DNA of 64,000 bases from an uncultured beta proteobacterium (GTDB lineage: Bacteria; Pseudomonadota; Gammaproteobacteria; Burkholderiales; SG8-41): assembly GCA_902825845.1 (NCBI GenBank), contig CADECM010000009.1, positions 1-64,000 on the forward strand, written 5' to 3'. Numbering within the stretch: position 1 is the stretch's first letter; each line of letters begins with the position of its first letter. Under the pieces are notes generated by a model. The model did no database searches, had not been told where the DNA came from, and saw only the letters and a list, made by a program, of their open reading frames with translations. Below are positions 54,611 through 63,350 of this stretch, one piece after another. Position numbers and translations under genes: made by a program.

Positions 54611-55360
54611 ATGCCGCTGCTGCGCATCCGCTGGTTCAAATACGCAGCGCCACGGACGTTTTTCCCGCTGGCGGGGAAACTCGCGCCATGGTTCGCCGCG
54701 GTTGCCGCGGTGTCCTGCGTGATCGGACTCTATCTCAGCCTCTTCGTCGCCCCTGCCGATGCCCGGCAGGGGGACGCGTACCGCATTATCTTCGTTCATG
54801 AGCCGCTGGCGTGGATGGCCTTGTTCATCTACGCGGTGATGGCATTCTGGGGCGCCATGGTGCTGGTGTTCGACACGAGGCTCTCCGGCATGATGGCCAC
54901 CGCACTCGCGCCGACCGGTGCCTTGTTCGCTTTTCTTGCGTTGTGGACCGGCGCATTGTGGGGCAAGCCCATTTGGGGCACCTGGTGGGCGTGGGAGGCG
55001 CGGCTCACCGCCGAGATGCTGCTGCTGTTGCTCTACGTTGCGTTTGCCGCGCTGCATGCGGCCATCGACAACCCGCGGCTTGCCGACCGCGCCGCGGCGG
55101 TGCTGGCCCTGCCGGGCATGATGAGTGTACCGATTGCCTACTACGCGGTGCAATGGGGGAACAGTCAGGCGCACACGGCACCGCTCGGTTTGGATAGCGT
55201 GTCGTCGCTGCCGGCTGCCACGCTGGTCTCGACGGTACTGATGGCGTTCGCGTGCTGGATGTACAGCATCGCTGCCTCGTTTTGGCGGGTACGCAGTCTC
55301 ATTCTGGAACGCGAGCGCACCAGCGACTGGGTGATGCGTTACGTGAGGACGCTGCGATGA
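54611..55360 (+). CDS. ccmC: Heme exporter/handler CcmC
   Basis: A 249-residue System I membrane protein that loads heme onto CcmE. IRWFKYAAPRTFFPLAG at the start and SWRVRSLIL at the end frame six membrane segments. The WWD motif reads WGTWWAWEARLTAEM, with Glu where CcmC normally has Asp; the first heme-ligand loop is FVHEPLAWM where VHVP is usual. ATG 54611 gives the usual CcmC start (about 245 residues); the frame is open from ATG 54503, and no start has a good ribosome site. The four-base overlap with ccmD supports co-expression. No CcmE or CcmAB is adjacent. Confidence 0.83.
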   Translation: MPLLRIRWFKYAAPRTFFPLAGKLAPWFAAVAAVSCVIGLYLSLFVAPADARQGDAYRIIFVHEPLAWMALFIYAVMAFWGAMVLVFDTRLSGMMATALAPTGALFAFLALWTGALWGKPIWGTWWAWEARLTAEMLLLLLYVAFAALHAAIDNPRLADRAAAVLALPGMMSVPIAYYAVQWGNSQAHTAPLGLDSVSSLPAATLVSTVLMAFACWMYSIAASFWRVRSLILERERTSDWVMRYVRTLR

Positions 55361-55536
55361 ACTGGGCGAACTGGCAGGCGTTTTTCGACATGGGCGGTTA
55401 TGCGCTCTACGTATGGGGCGCCTATGTCGTCACCGCGGTCCTGATCGTGCTGGAGCTGGTATTGCTCGCACTGCGGCGGCGCGCGATTCTGCGCCATCTG
55501 GGCGCGCACGAGGCGCAACCGGGCGCGGCGCCATGA
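55357..55536 (+). CDS. ccmD: Heme exporter protein CcmD
   Basis: A 59-residue single-span membrane protein. MGGYALYVWGAYVVTAVLIVLELVLL is the membrane segment with its preceding conserved FFDMGGYALYVW box, followed by RRRAILRHL on the cytoplasmic side. In System I it helps release holo-CcmE from the CcmABCD complex. ATG 55357 overlaps the ccmC stop by four bases, and its own stop overlaps the ccmF start. Its position between ccmC and ccmF is typical, except that ccmE is missing between ccmD and ccmF. Confidence 0.86.
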   Translation: MNWANWQAFFDMGGYALYVWGAYVVTAVLIVLELVLLALRRRAILRHLGAHEAQPGAAP

Positions 55537-57509
55537 TCCCCGAGCTCGGACATTTTGCGCTGATCCTCGCGTTGTTTCTGGCGCTGCTGCAGGGCACGCT
55601 GCCGTTGGTGGGGGCGGCGCGCGGCAACGCGGCATGGATGAATGTGGCGCGGCCCGCGGCGCAGGGGCAGTTTGTGTTTGTCCTGATCGCGTTCGCTTGT
55701 CTGGTGCAGGCCTTTGTCGCCAACGATTTTTCGCTGGCGTATGTGGTGTCGAATTCGAATTCGGCGTTGCCCGTGCACTATCGCGTCGCCGGCGCCTGGG
55801 GCGGGCACGAGGGCTCGCTGTTGTTGTGGATGCTGATGCTGTCGTCATGGACGATTGCGGTGAGCTTGCTGAGCGGCCGCCTGCCCGATGATGTCGTGTC
55901 GCGAGTGCTGGGTGTGCTGGGGCTGGTGGCAGTGGGCTTTTTGAGCTTCATGCTGTTTGCGTCCAATCCCTTCAAACGCCTGCTGCCCGCAGCGCTGGAC
56001 GGGCGCGATCTGAATCCGCTGTTGCAGGATCCCGGCATGGTGTTGCATCCGCCGATGCTCTACATGGGCTACGTCGGATTTTCAGTGGCATTTGCGTTCG
56101 CCATCGCCGCGCTGTTGTCGGGGCGGCTCGACGCCACCTGGGCGCGCTGGTCGCGCCCCTGGACCACCATGGCGTGGCTGTTCCTGACGCTGGGTATCGC
56201 ACTCGGCAGCTGGTGGGCGTACTACGAACTGGGCTGGGGCGGCTGGTGGTTCTGGGATCCGGTGGAAAACGCGTCCTTCATGCCGTGGCTGGTGGGCACG
56301 GCATTGATCCATTCGCTGGCGGTTACCGAGAAGCGCGGCGCGTTCAAGCGCTGGACCGTGCTGCTGGCGATCTGCGCGTTTGCGCTGTCATTGCTCGGCA
56401 CGTTTCTGGTGCGCTCGGGCGTGCTGACCTCGGTGCACGCGTTCGCCACCGATCCCAGGCGCGGCATTTTTATTCTGGTGTTCCTGGTGGTGGTGGTCGG
56501 CGGATCGCTTGCGCTTTTCGCATGGCGCGCGCCGCGCGTGGGTGTCGGCGGGCGCTTCGAATGGCTGTCCCGCGAATCGATGTTGCTTGCCAACAATCTG
56601 TTGTTGCTGGTGGCAGCTGCTTCGGTGATGCTGGGCACGTTGTATCCACTGTTCCTCGACGCACTGGGCCTGGGCAAAATTTCCGTCGGGCCGCCGTACT
56701 TCGAGTCCGTATTTGTGCCGCTGATGGCACCGGCGTTGTTCTTGATGGGCATTGGGCCGTTGGCGCGCTGGAAACAGGCCAGCCTGTCCGAGCTGGCGCG
56801 ATTGCTGCGCTGGGCCTTTATGGTGAGCCTGATCGCTGCGTTGTTGCTGCCGTTGACCATGGGTCGGTGGACGCTGCCGGCAAGTTTCGGCCTGCTGCTG
56901 GCGTTGTGGATCGCCGCGAGCAGCGCGGTCAATCTGGCCCGGCGCCTCCAGGGTGTGCCGGGAGCAGGTATCGCGCGCAAATTGCGCCTTCTGCCGCATA
57001 GCTACTACGGCATGTTGCTGGCGCACCTGGGCATCGCCGTGTTTGTGGTCGGCGTGACAATGGTGAAGACCTATGAAGCCGAAAAAGACGTGCGCATGGC
57101 GATCGGCGAAACTGTCGAGCTGGGCGGTTACGCGTTCCGGCTGGATGCCATAAACGATGTAACGGGGCCGAACTATATCGCCGCGCGCGGCACCGTGACG
57201 GTGCTGAAGAAAGGCACGCCCCTGCGCGTGATGCATCCGGAGAAACGCGTCTACAAGGTGCAGCGCAATCCGATGACCGAGGCCGCGATCGATAGCGGCC
57301 TGACCCGCGACTTGTATGTGTCGATGGGCGAGCCGGTGAGCCCGACCGCGTGGGTGATGCGGGTGCAGATCAAGCCGTTTGTCGACTGGATTTGGGGTGG
57401 CTGCGTGTTGATGGCACTGGGCGGTTTGCTGGCGGTGCTGGATCGGCGCTATCGGGTGCGGGCGGTGTCCGCTGCAGCGCCGGCGATCGTGCAGACCGCC
57501 GCGGTGTGA
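55533..57509 (+). CDS. ccmF: Cytochrome c heme lyase subunit CcmF
   Basis: A 658-residue membrane protein with about 14 spans, the usual CcmF size. The WWD domain is GWGGWWFWDPVENASFMPWLVGTALIHS; the heme ligands lie in LHPPMLYMGY, SVHAFATDP and MLLAHLGIAVFV, with the GGHEGSLLLW loop near residue 90. CcmF takes heme from holo-CcmE and ligates it to apocytochrome with CcmH and CcmI. Since CcmE and CcmH are not encoded here, they must come from elsewhere or this CcmF works differently. ATG 55533 overlaps ccmD by four bases. Confidence 0.93.
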   Translation: MIPELGHFALILALFLALLQGTLPLVGAARGNAAWMNVARPAAQGQFVFVLIAFACLVQAFVANDFSLAYVVSNSNSALPVHYRVAGAWGGHEGSLLLWMLMLSSWTIAVSLLSGRLPDDVVSRVLGVLGLVAVGFLSFMLFASNPFKRLLPAALDGRDLNPLLQDPGMVLHPPMLYMGYVGFSVAFAFAIAALLSGRLDATWARWSRPWTTMAWLFLTLGIALGSWWAYYELGWGGWWFWDPVENASFMPWLVGTALIHSLAVTEKRGAFKRWTVLLAICAFALSLLGTFLVRSGVLTSVHAFATDPRRGIFILVFLVVVVGGSLALFAWRAPRVGVGGRFEWLSRESMLLANNLLLLVAAASVMLGTLYPLFLDALGLGKISVGPPYFESVFVPLMAPALFLMGIGPLARWKQASLSELARLLRWAFMVSLIAALLLPLTMGRWTLPASFGLLLALWIAASSAVNLARRLQGVPGAGIARKLRLLPHSYYGMLLAHLGIAVFVVGVTMVKTYEAEKDVRMAIGETVELGGYAFRLDAINDVTGPNYIAARGTVTVLKKGTPLRVMHPEKRVYKVQRNPMTEAAIDSGLTRDLYVSMGEPVSPTAWVMRVQIKPFVDWIWGGCVLMALGGLLAVLDRRYRVRAVSAAAPAIVQTAAV

Positions 57510-58757
57510 ATGCAGATCATGACCATTTTCTGGATCGTCGCCGGCTTGCTGATGGGAGGGGCACTGCTGTTTGTGTTGCCGCCGTTGCTGCATCGTGGCA
57601 CGCAGGAACAGCGTGGCGCGGCGCCGCTTACACTGGCGATCTATCGCGATCAGCACGCCGAACTGGAGGCCGACCGCGCCGCGGGCTTGCTGCGCGAAGC
57701 GCACTATGCTGCGGCGCGCGGTGAACTGGAACGCCGCCTGCTGGACGACATCGACCACGCTGTCGCGCCGGCCGCGGCGCCGGCGGCGCGGCGCTGGCCG
57801 GCCGCGCTGGTGGCGGTGTCTGCGCCGCTGTTCACCGTGGGCATCTATCTTTCCATTGGCGAGCCCACGGCACTGACGCCGGGAACCGCTGCGCCAGCGG
57901 TGGCGGGTAACACGCACCAGGTGACGCCGCAGCAAATCCGGGGGATGGTGGAGCGGCTGGCGTTACGGCTTGCGCAACATCCGCAGGATGGCGAGGGCTG
58001 GGCGATGCTTGCCCGTTCGTATGGTGTGCTGGGCCGCTACCAGGATGCCAGCATGGCGTACGGCAAGGCTGCAGAGCGCATTCCCAATAATGCATCGTTG
58101 CTCGCGGACTATGCCGACGCCCTCGCCATGGCGCGCGGGCGCAAGCTTCAGGGCGATCCCGAAGCGTTGATTCAACGTGCGCTGGTGGCCGATCCGAACC
58201 ACCTGAAGTCGCTGGCGCTGGCCGGTTCGGTGGCATTTGAAAAGCGCGACTATGCGGGCGCGCTCGCTTACTGGGAGCGTATTCTGGCGCTGGTGCCGGC
58301 CGACGCGGATATCAGGCGCTCTATCGGCAACAGCATCGGCGAGGCGCGGCGCCTTGCCGGCACCGCGGACGCAACTGCCGCGGTCGCCGCCACCCCATCA
58401 ACGCCAGGCGGCACCCAGGGTGTCAGCGGCATTGTGCGGCTTGCGCCCGATCTCGCGGCCAGGGTGGCACCCGACGACACCGTGTTCATTTTCGCCCGCG
58501 CCGCCGCCGGGCCGCGTATGCCACTCGCGGTGCTGCGCAGGAAAGCGAGCGAGTTGCCGATCCGCTTTACGCTGGACGACACTATGGCAATGACGCCGCA
58601 GGCACGCCTGTCGGGGATACCTCAGGTGATCGTCGGCGCGCGCGTGTCGAAGTCCGCCAGCGCGTCGCCGCAGGCTGGCGATCTTCAAGGGCAGACGGCG
58701 CCGATCAAGAACACCGGCCGTGAAGTCAGTGTACTCATCGACCAGGTTGTATTGTGA
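57510..58757 (+). CDS. ccmI: Cytochrome c biogenesis protein CcmI
   Basis: A 415-residue apocytochrome chaperone. Two membrane segments (IFWIVAGLLMGGALLFVLPPLL and WPAALVAVSAPLFTVGIYLSI) flank a cytoplasmic loop with LAIYRDQHAELEADRAAGLL. The periplasmic part has TPR units (EGWAMLARSYGVLGRYQDASMAYGKAAERIPNN, HLKSLALAGSVAFEKRDYAGALAYWERIL) and a C-terminal beta-rich domain (VSGIVRLAPDLAARVAPDDTVFIFARAA). The start may be 57510 or ATG 57519. It follows ccmF without a gap. Confidence 0.88.
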   Translation: MQIMTIFWIVAGLLMGGALLFVLPPLLHRGTQEQRGAAPLTLAIYRDQHAELEADRAAGLLREAHYAAARGELERRLLDDIDHAVAPAAAPAARRWPAALVAVSAPLFTVGIYLSIGEPTALTPGTAAPAVAGNTHQVTPQQIRGMVERLALRLAQHPQDGEGWAMLARSYGVLGRYQDASMAYGKAAERIPNNASLLADYADALAMARGRKLQGDPEALIQRALVADPNHLKSLALAGSVAFEKRDYAGALAYWERILALVPADADIRRSIGNSIGEARRLAGTADATAAVAATPSTPGGTQGVSGIVRLAPDLAARVAPDDTVFIFARAAAGPRMPLAVLRRKASELPIRFTLDDTMAMTPQARLSGIPQVIVGARVSKSASASPQAGDLQGQTAPIKNTGREVSVLIDQVVL

Positions 58758-58928
58758 CCGCGTTGCCGAAATATTTCTCGTTTGTTGGAGAATTTTCTGT
58801 GGCGATTCTCAGTCTTGAGAAAGCGCTGTTTTCAACGGATTGAAGCATTGCCGCGGCGAACACGTCTGCGCATTGTGTATGGGGAGGGATGGAATGTTTT
58901 GCGCGAAAATGCCGAAAGGCGTGGCGCG

Positions 58929-59600
58929 ATGAGTATCACGCGTCCACGCCGGACAAACACACCGCAGATGCGCAAGCCCCGCCGGTGTGCAGGCGTGGTC
59001 ATGGCTCTGGCCGTCGCGCTGCTGGCCGTTGTGATGGCGTGCGGCGAACGCACGGAGACGTCGCAATCGCGGGGATTCCCGTTTCCCGCCGTTCCGCTGA
59101 TGAGCCTGACGGGGAAAGATGTGCTGACCGCTCAAGCGCCGCGCGGCAAAGCTCGAGTGGTCAATTTGTGGGCGACATGGTGCGAGCCTTGTCGCAGGGA
59201 AATGCCCAGTTTGCAACGGCTGCATCAACTGGCCGATCCCGCCACGCTGGCAGTGATCGGCATTTCTGTCGACAGCGATCTCAATCTGGCGCGTGAGTTT
59301 CTGCTGCAGTACGGCCTGACCTTTCCCAATTATGGCGACAGCGAGCAAAAACTGGCGCGCGACGGCCTCAGGGTGCAAGCGTTTCCCGCCACGTTTTTAG
59401 TCGCAGCGGACGGAACCGTAAGAGCGCGAATCACAGGCGCGCGCGACTGGGCGAGTCCGGAGTTGCTGCGGATGCTGGCGCAAACACTGGATACACCTGT
59501 GATTGAAAAATATTCCGCCATCTCTGAAACAAAAATTCCTGATCGTAGTGGTCAGGAATGGGTGGCAAACGGAACCGGCGAAGCCCAACCAGATCGTTGA
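58929..59600 (+). CDS. TlpA/CcmG-like thioredoxin lipoprotein
   Basis: A 223-residue lipoprotein (LLAVVMACGE). The thioredoxin domain has the active site WCEPC at residues 84-88 (VVNLWATWCEPCRREMPSL) and a cis-Pro in VQAFPATFLV. It belongs to the TlpA/ResA/CcmG group that keeps apocytochrome cysteines reduced for heme attachment. The tail after residue 190 is an unusual extension (YSAISETKIPDRSGQEW). A 171-base gap separates it from ccmI. ATG 58929 is used; ATG 58968 would give a shorter signal. It could serve both the System I and System II parts of the cluster. Confidence 0.85.
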   Translation: MSITRPRRTNTPQMRKPRRCAGVVMALAVALLAVVMACGERTETSQSRGFPFPAVPLMSLTGKDVLTAQAPRGKARVVNLWATWCEPCRREMPSLQRLHQLADPATLAVIGISVDSDLNLAREFLLQYGLTFPNYGDSEQKLARDGLRVQAFPATFLVAADGTVRARITGARDWASPELLRMLAQTLDTPVIEKYSAISETKIPDRSGQEWVANGTGEAQPDR

Positions 59601-59669
59601 CTTAAGTCAAGTACCGGCTTCGCCACTCCACGCAACATCAGTGCCCTGTAGAACGCGCAGGGGAACGCG

Positions 59670-61217
59670 GTGCTGGCATTGTTGAGGACGACCATTCGCT
59701 TTCTTGCCCAGGGTAACGCCGGCAAGTGCCATACGCCTGCAGCGTTGGGGGATGCGCCAAGAATAGCTCTGCGCATGCAAGGCATCATCGGTTTTGCTGC
59801 ACTGGTGGCCTACGTGGCGGTGGCCGGTGTGCTGATCGCCAAGCAACGCGAAGAACTCCAGCGCAACACCCAGGAACTTGAGCGTGTTCACCTCAGGGAC
59901 GATACGCTGACCAAGGCCGGCAGCGCGCTGGCGCACGCGGTGCTTGCCGTCAACGAAGCGTATTCCGAAACTTGGGCGGCACCGCGCGCTGACAATCTCG
60001 CGGTCGGTATTGAAGCGGCGCGGGCGAGCCTGCAACCCCTGTTGCCGGAGTACCCGGCGCTGGCCCGCGTGACCGAAGGCATCGACCGCGATGTCGCGGG
60101 ATTGCGCGCCCTGCCGGTACGCGCCAGTCTCCCCGGTTTGCGCGACGGCCTGCATGCGCTGGTCGGCGAGCTGGACACGGTGACACGCGGCGTGCGGGAT
60201 CACCGCAGGAAACTCTCCGACAACTATCGCATCATCAACGATTCCATAACGGTGATTGCCGTCACCATGGGGCTCGCGGGCGTGGTCTTGTTTGGCGGGA
60301 TCACCGCCTTGTTTTTTTCGCGCCTGGTATGGGACTTGAACACGCTGGAGCGACGCGCGCGCGAGATCGTGCAGGGGTACCGCGGCGCGCCGTTGCCGGT
60401 GACGCGCAGCGATGAAGTGGGCGGGCTGATGCGCGCCGTCAACCAGATGCAGTCGAATTTGCGCAGTCGCGAGCAACAGCTTGAGGTGGCGCGCCAGCAG
60501 CGTTTTCACCAGGAGAAAATGGCAACGGTGGGATCGCTGGCGGCGGCCATTGCGCACGAAATCAACAATCCGATTGCCGCCATCAGCGGCATGGCACAGG
60601 AAATGTGCGGCGCGGAGCGGCAGCGCATGTGCAGGGCGCACGGCGCGCCCTGCGCGCCGGAGTTGATCGTGGAGCAGGCGCAGCGCATCGCGCGCATTAC
60701 GCGCCAGGTATCGGATCTTGCGGGACCGCTGTCGGCGCAGCGGCAATGGGTCGATGTCAATGGCCTTGCGCGGCGGATATGCAACTTTGTATCGTACGAC
60801 CGGCGCATGCGCGGGGTCGTCATTGATCTCGATCTCGACGGCCAGTTGCCCGCCTATTACGGGGTGCCCGATGAGGTGTCGCAGATCATGATGAATCTGC
60901 TGCTCAATGCCGCCGACGCGCTTGCAACCCTCACCGGGCGCAAGCCGCGCATCGGATTGTGCAGCCGGTTTGACCAGGGCGTACTGGTGTTGACGGTGAG
61001 CGACAACGGCCATGGGATGGATGAAATCACGCGCGCGCGCGCCTTTGAAGAAGGGTTCACCACCAAGACCAGCGGCAGCGGCATGGGTCTGTTTATCTGC
61101 AAATCCCTGGTCGAAGCGCGCGGCGGCGCCATTGAACTGACGTCAACCGCCGGCGCGGGCAGCACGGTGCAGGTGCGTCTGCCGGAACAACCCGAACCTG
61201 TCACCGAATCCGCATAA
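59670..61217 (+). CDS. Sensor histidine kinase of the cytochrome locus
   Basis: A 515-residue membrane kinase. Transmembrane segments lie near residues 38-57 and 195-216 around a helical periplasmic sensor (about 60-190), then HAMP (to about 270) and HisKA with His 296 (AAAIAHEINNPIAA). A Cys-rich insertion, Cys 313, Cys 321 and Cys 328, interrupts the dimerisation helices. The ATPase domain has MNLLLNAADAL, VSDNGHGM, GFTTKTSGSGMGLFICKS. A GTG at 59670 with AGGGG upstream is taken as start; an ATG at 59775 is possible. The sigma-54 regulator gene follows 12 bases later. It may report redox or heme state; this is inference. Confidence 0.88.
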   Translation: MLALLRTTIRFLAQGNAGKCHTPAALGDAPRIALRMQGIIGFAALVAYVAVAGVLIAKQREELQRNTQELERVHLRDDTLTKAGSALAHAVLAVNEAYSETWAAPRADNLAVGIEAARASLQPLLPEYPALARVTEGIDRDVAGLRALPVRASLPGLRDGLHALVGELDTVTRGVRDHRRKLSDNYRIINDSITVIAVTMGLAGVVLFGGITALFFSRLVWDLNTLERRAREIVQGYRGAPLPVTRSDEVGGLMRAVNQMQSNLRSREQQLEVARQQRFHQEKMATVGSLAAAIAHEINNPIAAISGMAQEMCGAERQRMCRAHGAPCAPELIVEQAQRIARITRQVSDLAGPLSAQRQWVDVNGLARRICNFVSYDRRMRGVVIDLDLDGQLPAYYGVPDEVSQIMMNLLLNAADALATLTGRKPRIGLCSRFDQGVLVLTVSDNGHGMDEITRARAFEEGFTTKTSGSGMGLFICKSLVEARGGAIELTSTAGAGSTVQVRLPEQPEPVTESA

Positions 61218-61229
61218 GGAACAATCATC

Positions 61230-62645
61230 ATGACCGCACTCCATGTACTCGTCATCGACGATGAACCGGCGCTGCGCCAGATTCTGAGCGCGGCAGTGAA
61301 GAAGGCGGGCTACAGCGTGGATCAGGCCGGCACGGCGGGCGAGGCCTCGGCCAAGCTGGTGCGAGGTGATGTGGACGTGGCGCTGTGCGATATCAAGCTG
61401 CCCGATGGCGATGGCATCGATTTGCTGCGCAACGCGAAGGCGGCGGGGCTGGACACCACGTTTGTCATGGTGACGGCCTTTGGCTCGATGGAAACCGCGG
61501 TCGAGGCGTTGCGCGCCGGGGCCTTCGACTATGTGGTGAAGCCGGTGGCGAGCGAGGAATTGATGCACCGCCTGGCGAAAATCGCGGCCATGCGGGGACT
61601 GCATGAAGAAAACAAGGTGCTGCGCAAAGCGGTGAGCGACAGTCTGCACAAGCTCTACACCTTCAGTTCGCCGGCGATGCTGGAGGTCGAGCGGCTGGTG
61701 AAGAAGGTTGCACCCACGGATAGTACGGTGTTGATCAACGGCGAAAGCGGCACCGGCAAGGGCATCACCGCGCGCCGCATCCATGAGCTGAGCGCGCGCA
61801 GCCTGGGGCCGTTCGTGACAGTCAATTGCAGCGCGATCCCCGAGAATCTGCTGGAGAGCGAGTTTTTTGGCCATACCAAGGGCGCATTTACCGGCGCCGA
61901 TCGCGCGCGCAAAGGCCTGTTTCTCGAGGCCGATGGCGGCACGCTGTTCCTGGACGAAATTGGCGAACTGCCGTTGCCGATGCAAACCAAGCTGCTGCAC
62001 GTGATTGAGGACAAAATGGTGCGCGCGGTGGGTGGCGAGCAGTCGCGCCATGTGGATGTGCGCATTGTCGCGGCCACCAATCTCGATCTGCAGAGCAGGG
62101 TGGGTCAGGGCCTGTTCAGGGAGGACCTGTTCTTCCGTCTGTCGATGTTTCTCATCGCGGTGCCGCCGCTGCGCGAGCGCCGGGCCGACATGCACGGGCT
62201 GATACGCCATCTGTTGCGGGAATCCAAATATAGCGGCACCGCGCCGCTTGATATTGATCCGCTGGCCGAGGAGGCGTTGATCGCCTATCGCTGGCCCGGC
62301 AATGTGCGGGAGCTGGATAACGTCATCAATCGCGCGCAAATTCTCTCCGAGGGGCATGTCATCACGGTGGACGACCTGCCATCCGATATTACGCAAATGC
62401 TGTCCAGTCGTGCATCTGGCACGGTGATTGCTAGGGAAGGGTACCTGCGCGACCAATTGCGGCGAGTCGAGGCCGACATCATTACAGCGGCCATCGCGGA
62501 AGCCGGTGGGGACCGGCGGTTGGCCGCGCAGCGACTGGGGATCGGATTGTCCAGCCTTTATCGCAAGCTGGACGACTTCGGACGCGACGGGCTGATAGCC
62601 GCTGCAACCCGGGATGAGTCTTCCGCGCAAGGGGCGGAAGCGTAA
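61230..62645 (+). CDS. Sigma-54-dependent response regulator (NtrC family)
   Basis: A 471-residue activator. The receiver has Asp 54 in ALCDIKLPDGDG with DDEP and VKP. The AAA+ domain has Walker A GESGTGKG (171-178), the sigma-54 contact GAFTGA (218-223), Walker B TLFLDEIGELP and the arginine finger region FREDLFFRL. The Fis-like DNA-binding helix-turn-helix is at the C-terminus (RLAAQRLGIGLSSLYRKLD). The whole set of motifs needed for sigma-54 activation is present. Three sigma-54-type promoters upstream of the cytochrome and propeller genes are probable targets. Confidence 0.94.
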   Translation: MTALHVLVIDDEPALRQILSAAVKKAGYSVDQAGTAGEASAKLVRGDVDVALCDIKLPDGDGIDLLRNAKAAGLDTTFVMVTAFGSMETAVEALRAGAFDYVVKPVASEELMHRLAKIAAMRGLHEENKVLRKAVSDSLHKLYTFSSPAMLEVERLVKKVAPTDSTVLINGESGTGKGITARRIHELSARSLGPFVTVNCSAIPENLLESEFFGHTKGAFTGADRARKGLFLEADGGTLFLDEIGELPLPMQTKLLHVIEDKMVRAVGGEQSRHVDVRIVAATNLDLQSRVGQGLFREDLFFRLSMFLIAVPPLRERRADMHGLIRHLLRESKYSGTAPLDIDPLAEEALIAYRWPGNVRELDNVINRAQILSEGHVITVDDLPSDITQMLSSRASGTVIAREGYLRDQLRRVEADIITAAIAEAGGDRRLAAQRLGIGLSSLYRKLDDFGRDGLIAAATRDESSAQGAEA

Positions 62646-62683
62646 CCTGAGGCGCGGTGGTGTGGCTGGAGGCAGGATCCTTG

Positions 62684-63331
62684 ATGCGGCGGCGTTTGAT
62701 CAGATGGTTGTCAACGAGTGTGTGCGCGGCGGCAGCGTTGTGTGTTGTGCCGACCGCCGCTGCGGCCAATGCCGAAGACGAGTATCGCGCGGGACAGATG
62801 TTTTATCAGCGCGGGGACGTCACCGGCGCGATGGCGCGGCTGAGAATCGCGTCCGACGTCGGACATGCGCCGGCGCAGGTACTGCTGGCGGATATTCTTG
62901 ATCAGGCCGAAATGAATGAAGAAGCGGTGGCGCAATATCGCAAGGCTGCCACGCAAGGCAATGCAGACGGCGAATACGGCCTGGGCAATATGTATGCGAA
63001 TGGCGAAGGCGTTAAACGCGATCCAGCGGAAGCGCGCAAATGGATATTGCGGGCCGCCGAAAAAAACCACCCGCGCGCAACCACGACGCTTGCGCAGGCA
63101 TATCTCGGCGGCGGACTCGGCCTGAGCAATGCGGAACGCAACGGCGAAGACGCCCGCCGTTGGGTGACGCGCGCGGCCGACAACCATTATCTGCCGGCGC
63201 TCGACTATCTTGCCAAAGCCTATCGCAAGGGCCTCATGGGGCTTGCGGTGGATGAAAAGCAGGCGCAAAGCATGGAGGCACGGGCCAACAAGCTGCGCGG
63301 AATTGCTGCTGCGCAAAAAGGTAAAAAATGA
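62684..63331 (+). CDS. Exported Sel1-repeat protein
   Basis: A 215-residue protein with a Sec signal (WLSTSVCAAAALCVVPTAAAA). Sel1-like repeats of 36 residues are seen: GQMFYQRGDVTGAMARLRIASDVGHAPAQVLLADIL, YGLGNMYANGEGVKRDPAEARKWILRAAEKNHP and LAQAYLGGG...EDARRWVTRAADNHYLPALDYLAKAYRKGLMG. Sel1 proteins bind other proteins. Two AGG-type ribosome sites lie 6-11 bases before the ATG at 62684. The stop overlaps the next cytochrome gene, so the two belong to one operon with the downstream propeller gene. Confidence 0.82.
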   Translation: MRRRLIRWLSTSVCAAAALCVVPTAAAANAEDEYRAGQMFYQRGDVTGAMARLRIASDVGHAPAQVLLADILDQAEMNEEAVAQYRKAATQGNADGEYGLGNMYANGEGVKRDPAEARKWILRAAEKNHPRATTTLAQAYLGGGLGLSNAERNGEDARRWVTRAADNHYLPALDYLAKAYRKGLMGLAVDEKQAQSMEARANKLRGIAAAQKGKK

Positions 63332-63350
63332 TTAAAAAACAGATGGTTAT
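63322..63350 (+). repeat. AT-rich junction element, copy j
   Basis: TAAAAAATGATTAAAAAACA followed by GATGGTTAT. It contains the Sel1 stop codon and the start codon of the monoheme cytochrome, whose first residues (IKKQMVM) it encodes, just as copy a does for the TolC-like gene (IYKQILT). Confidence 0.6.

Noticed and set aside
56388..57935. 515-codon minus-strand frame opposite ccmF and ccmI
   Set aside because: Gln/His/Arg-rich translation without any domain; ccmF and ccmI on the plus strand are certain.
59607..62630. Long open frames on the minus strand opposite the kinase and regulator genes
   Set aside because: They are antisense shadows of GC-rich genes whose plus-strand products have complete family motifs; the antisense products have none.
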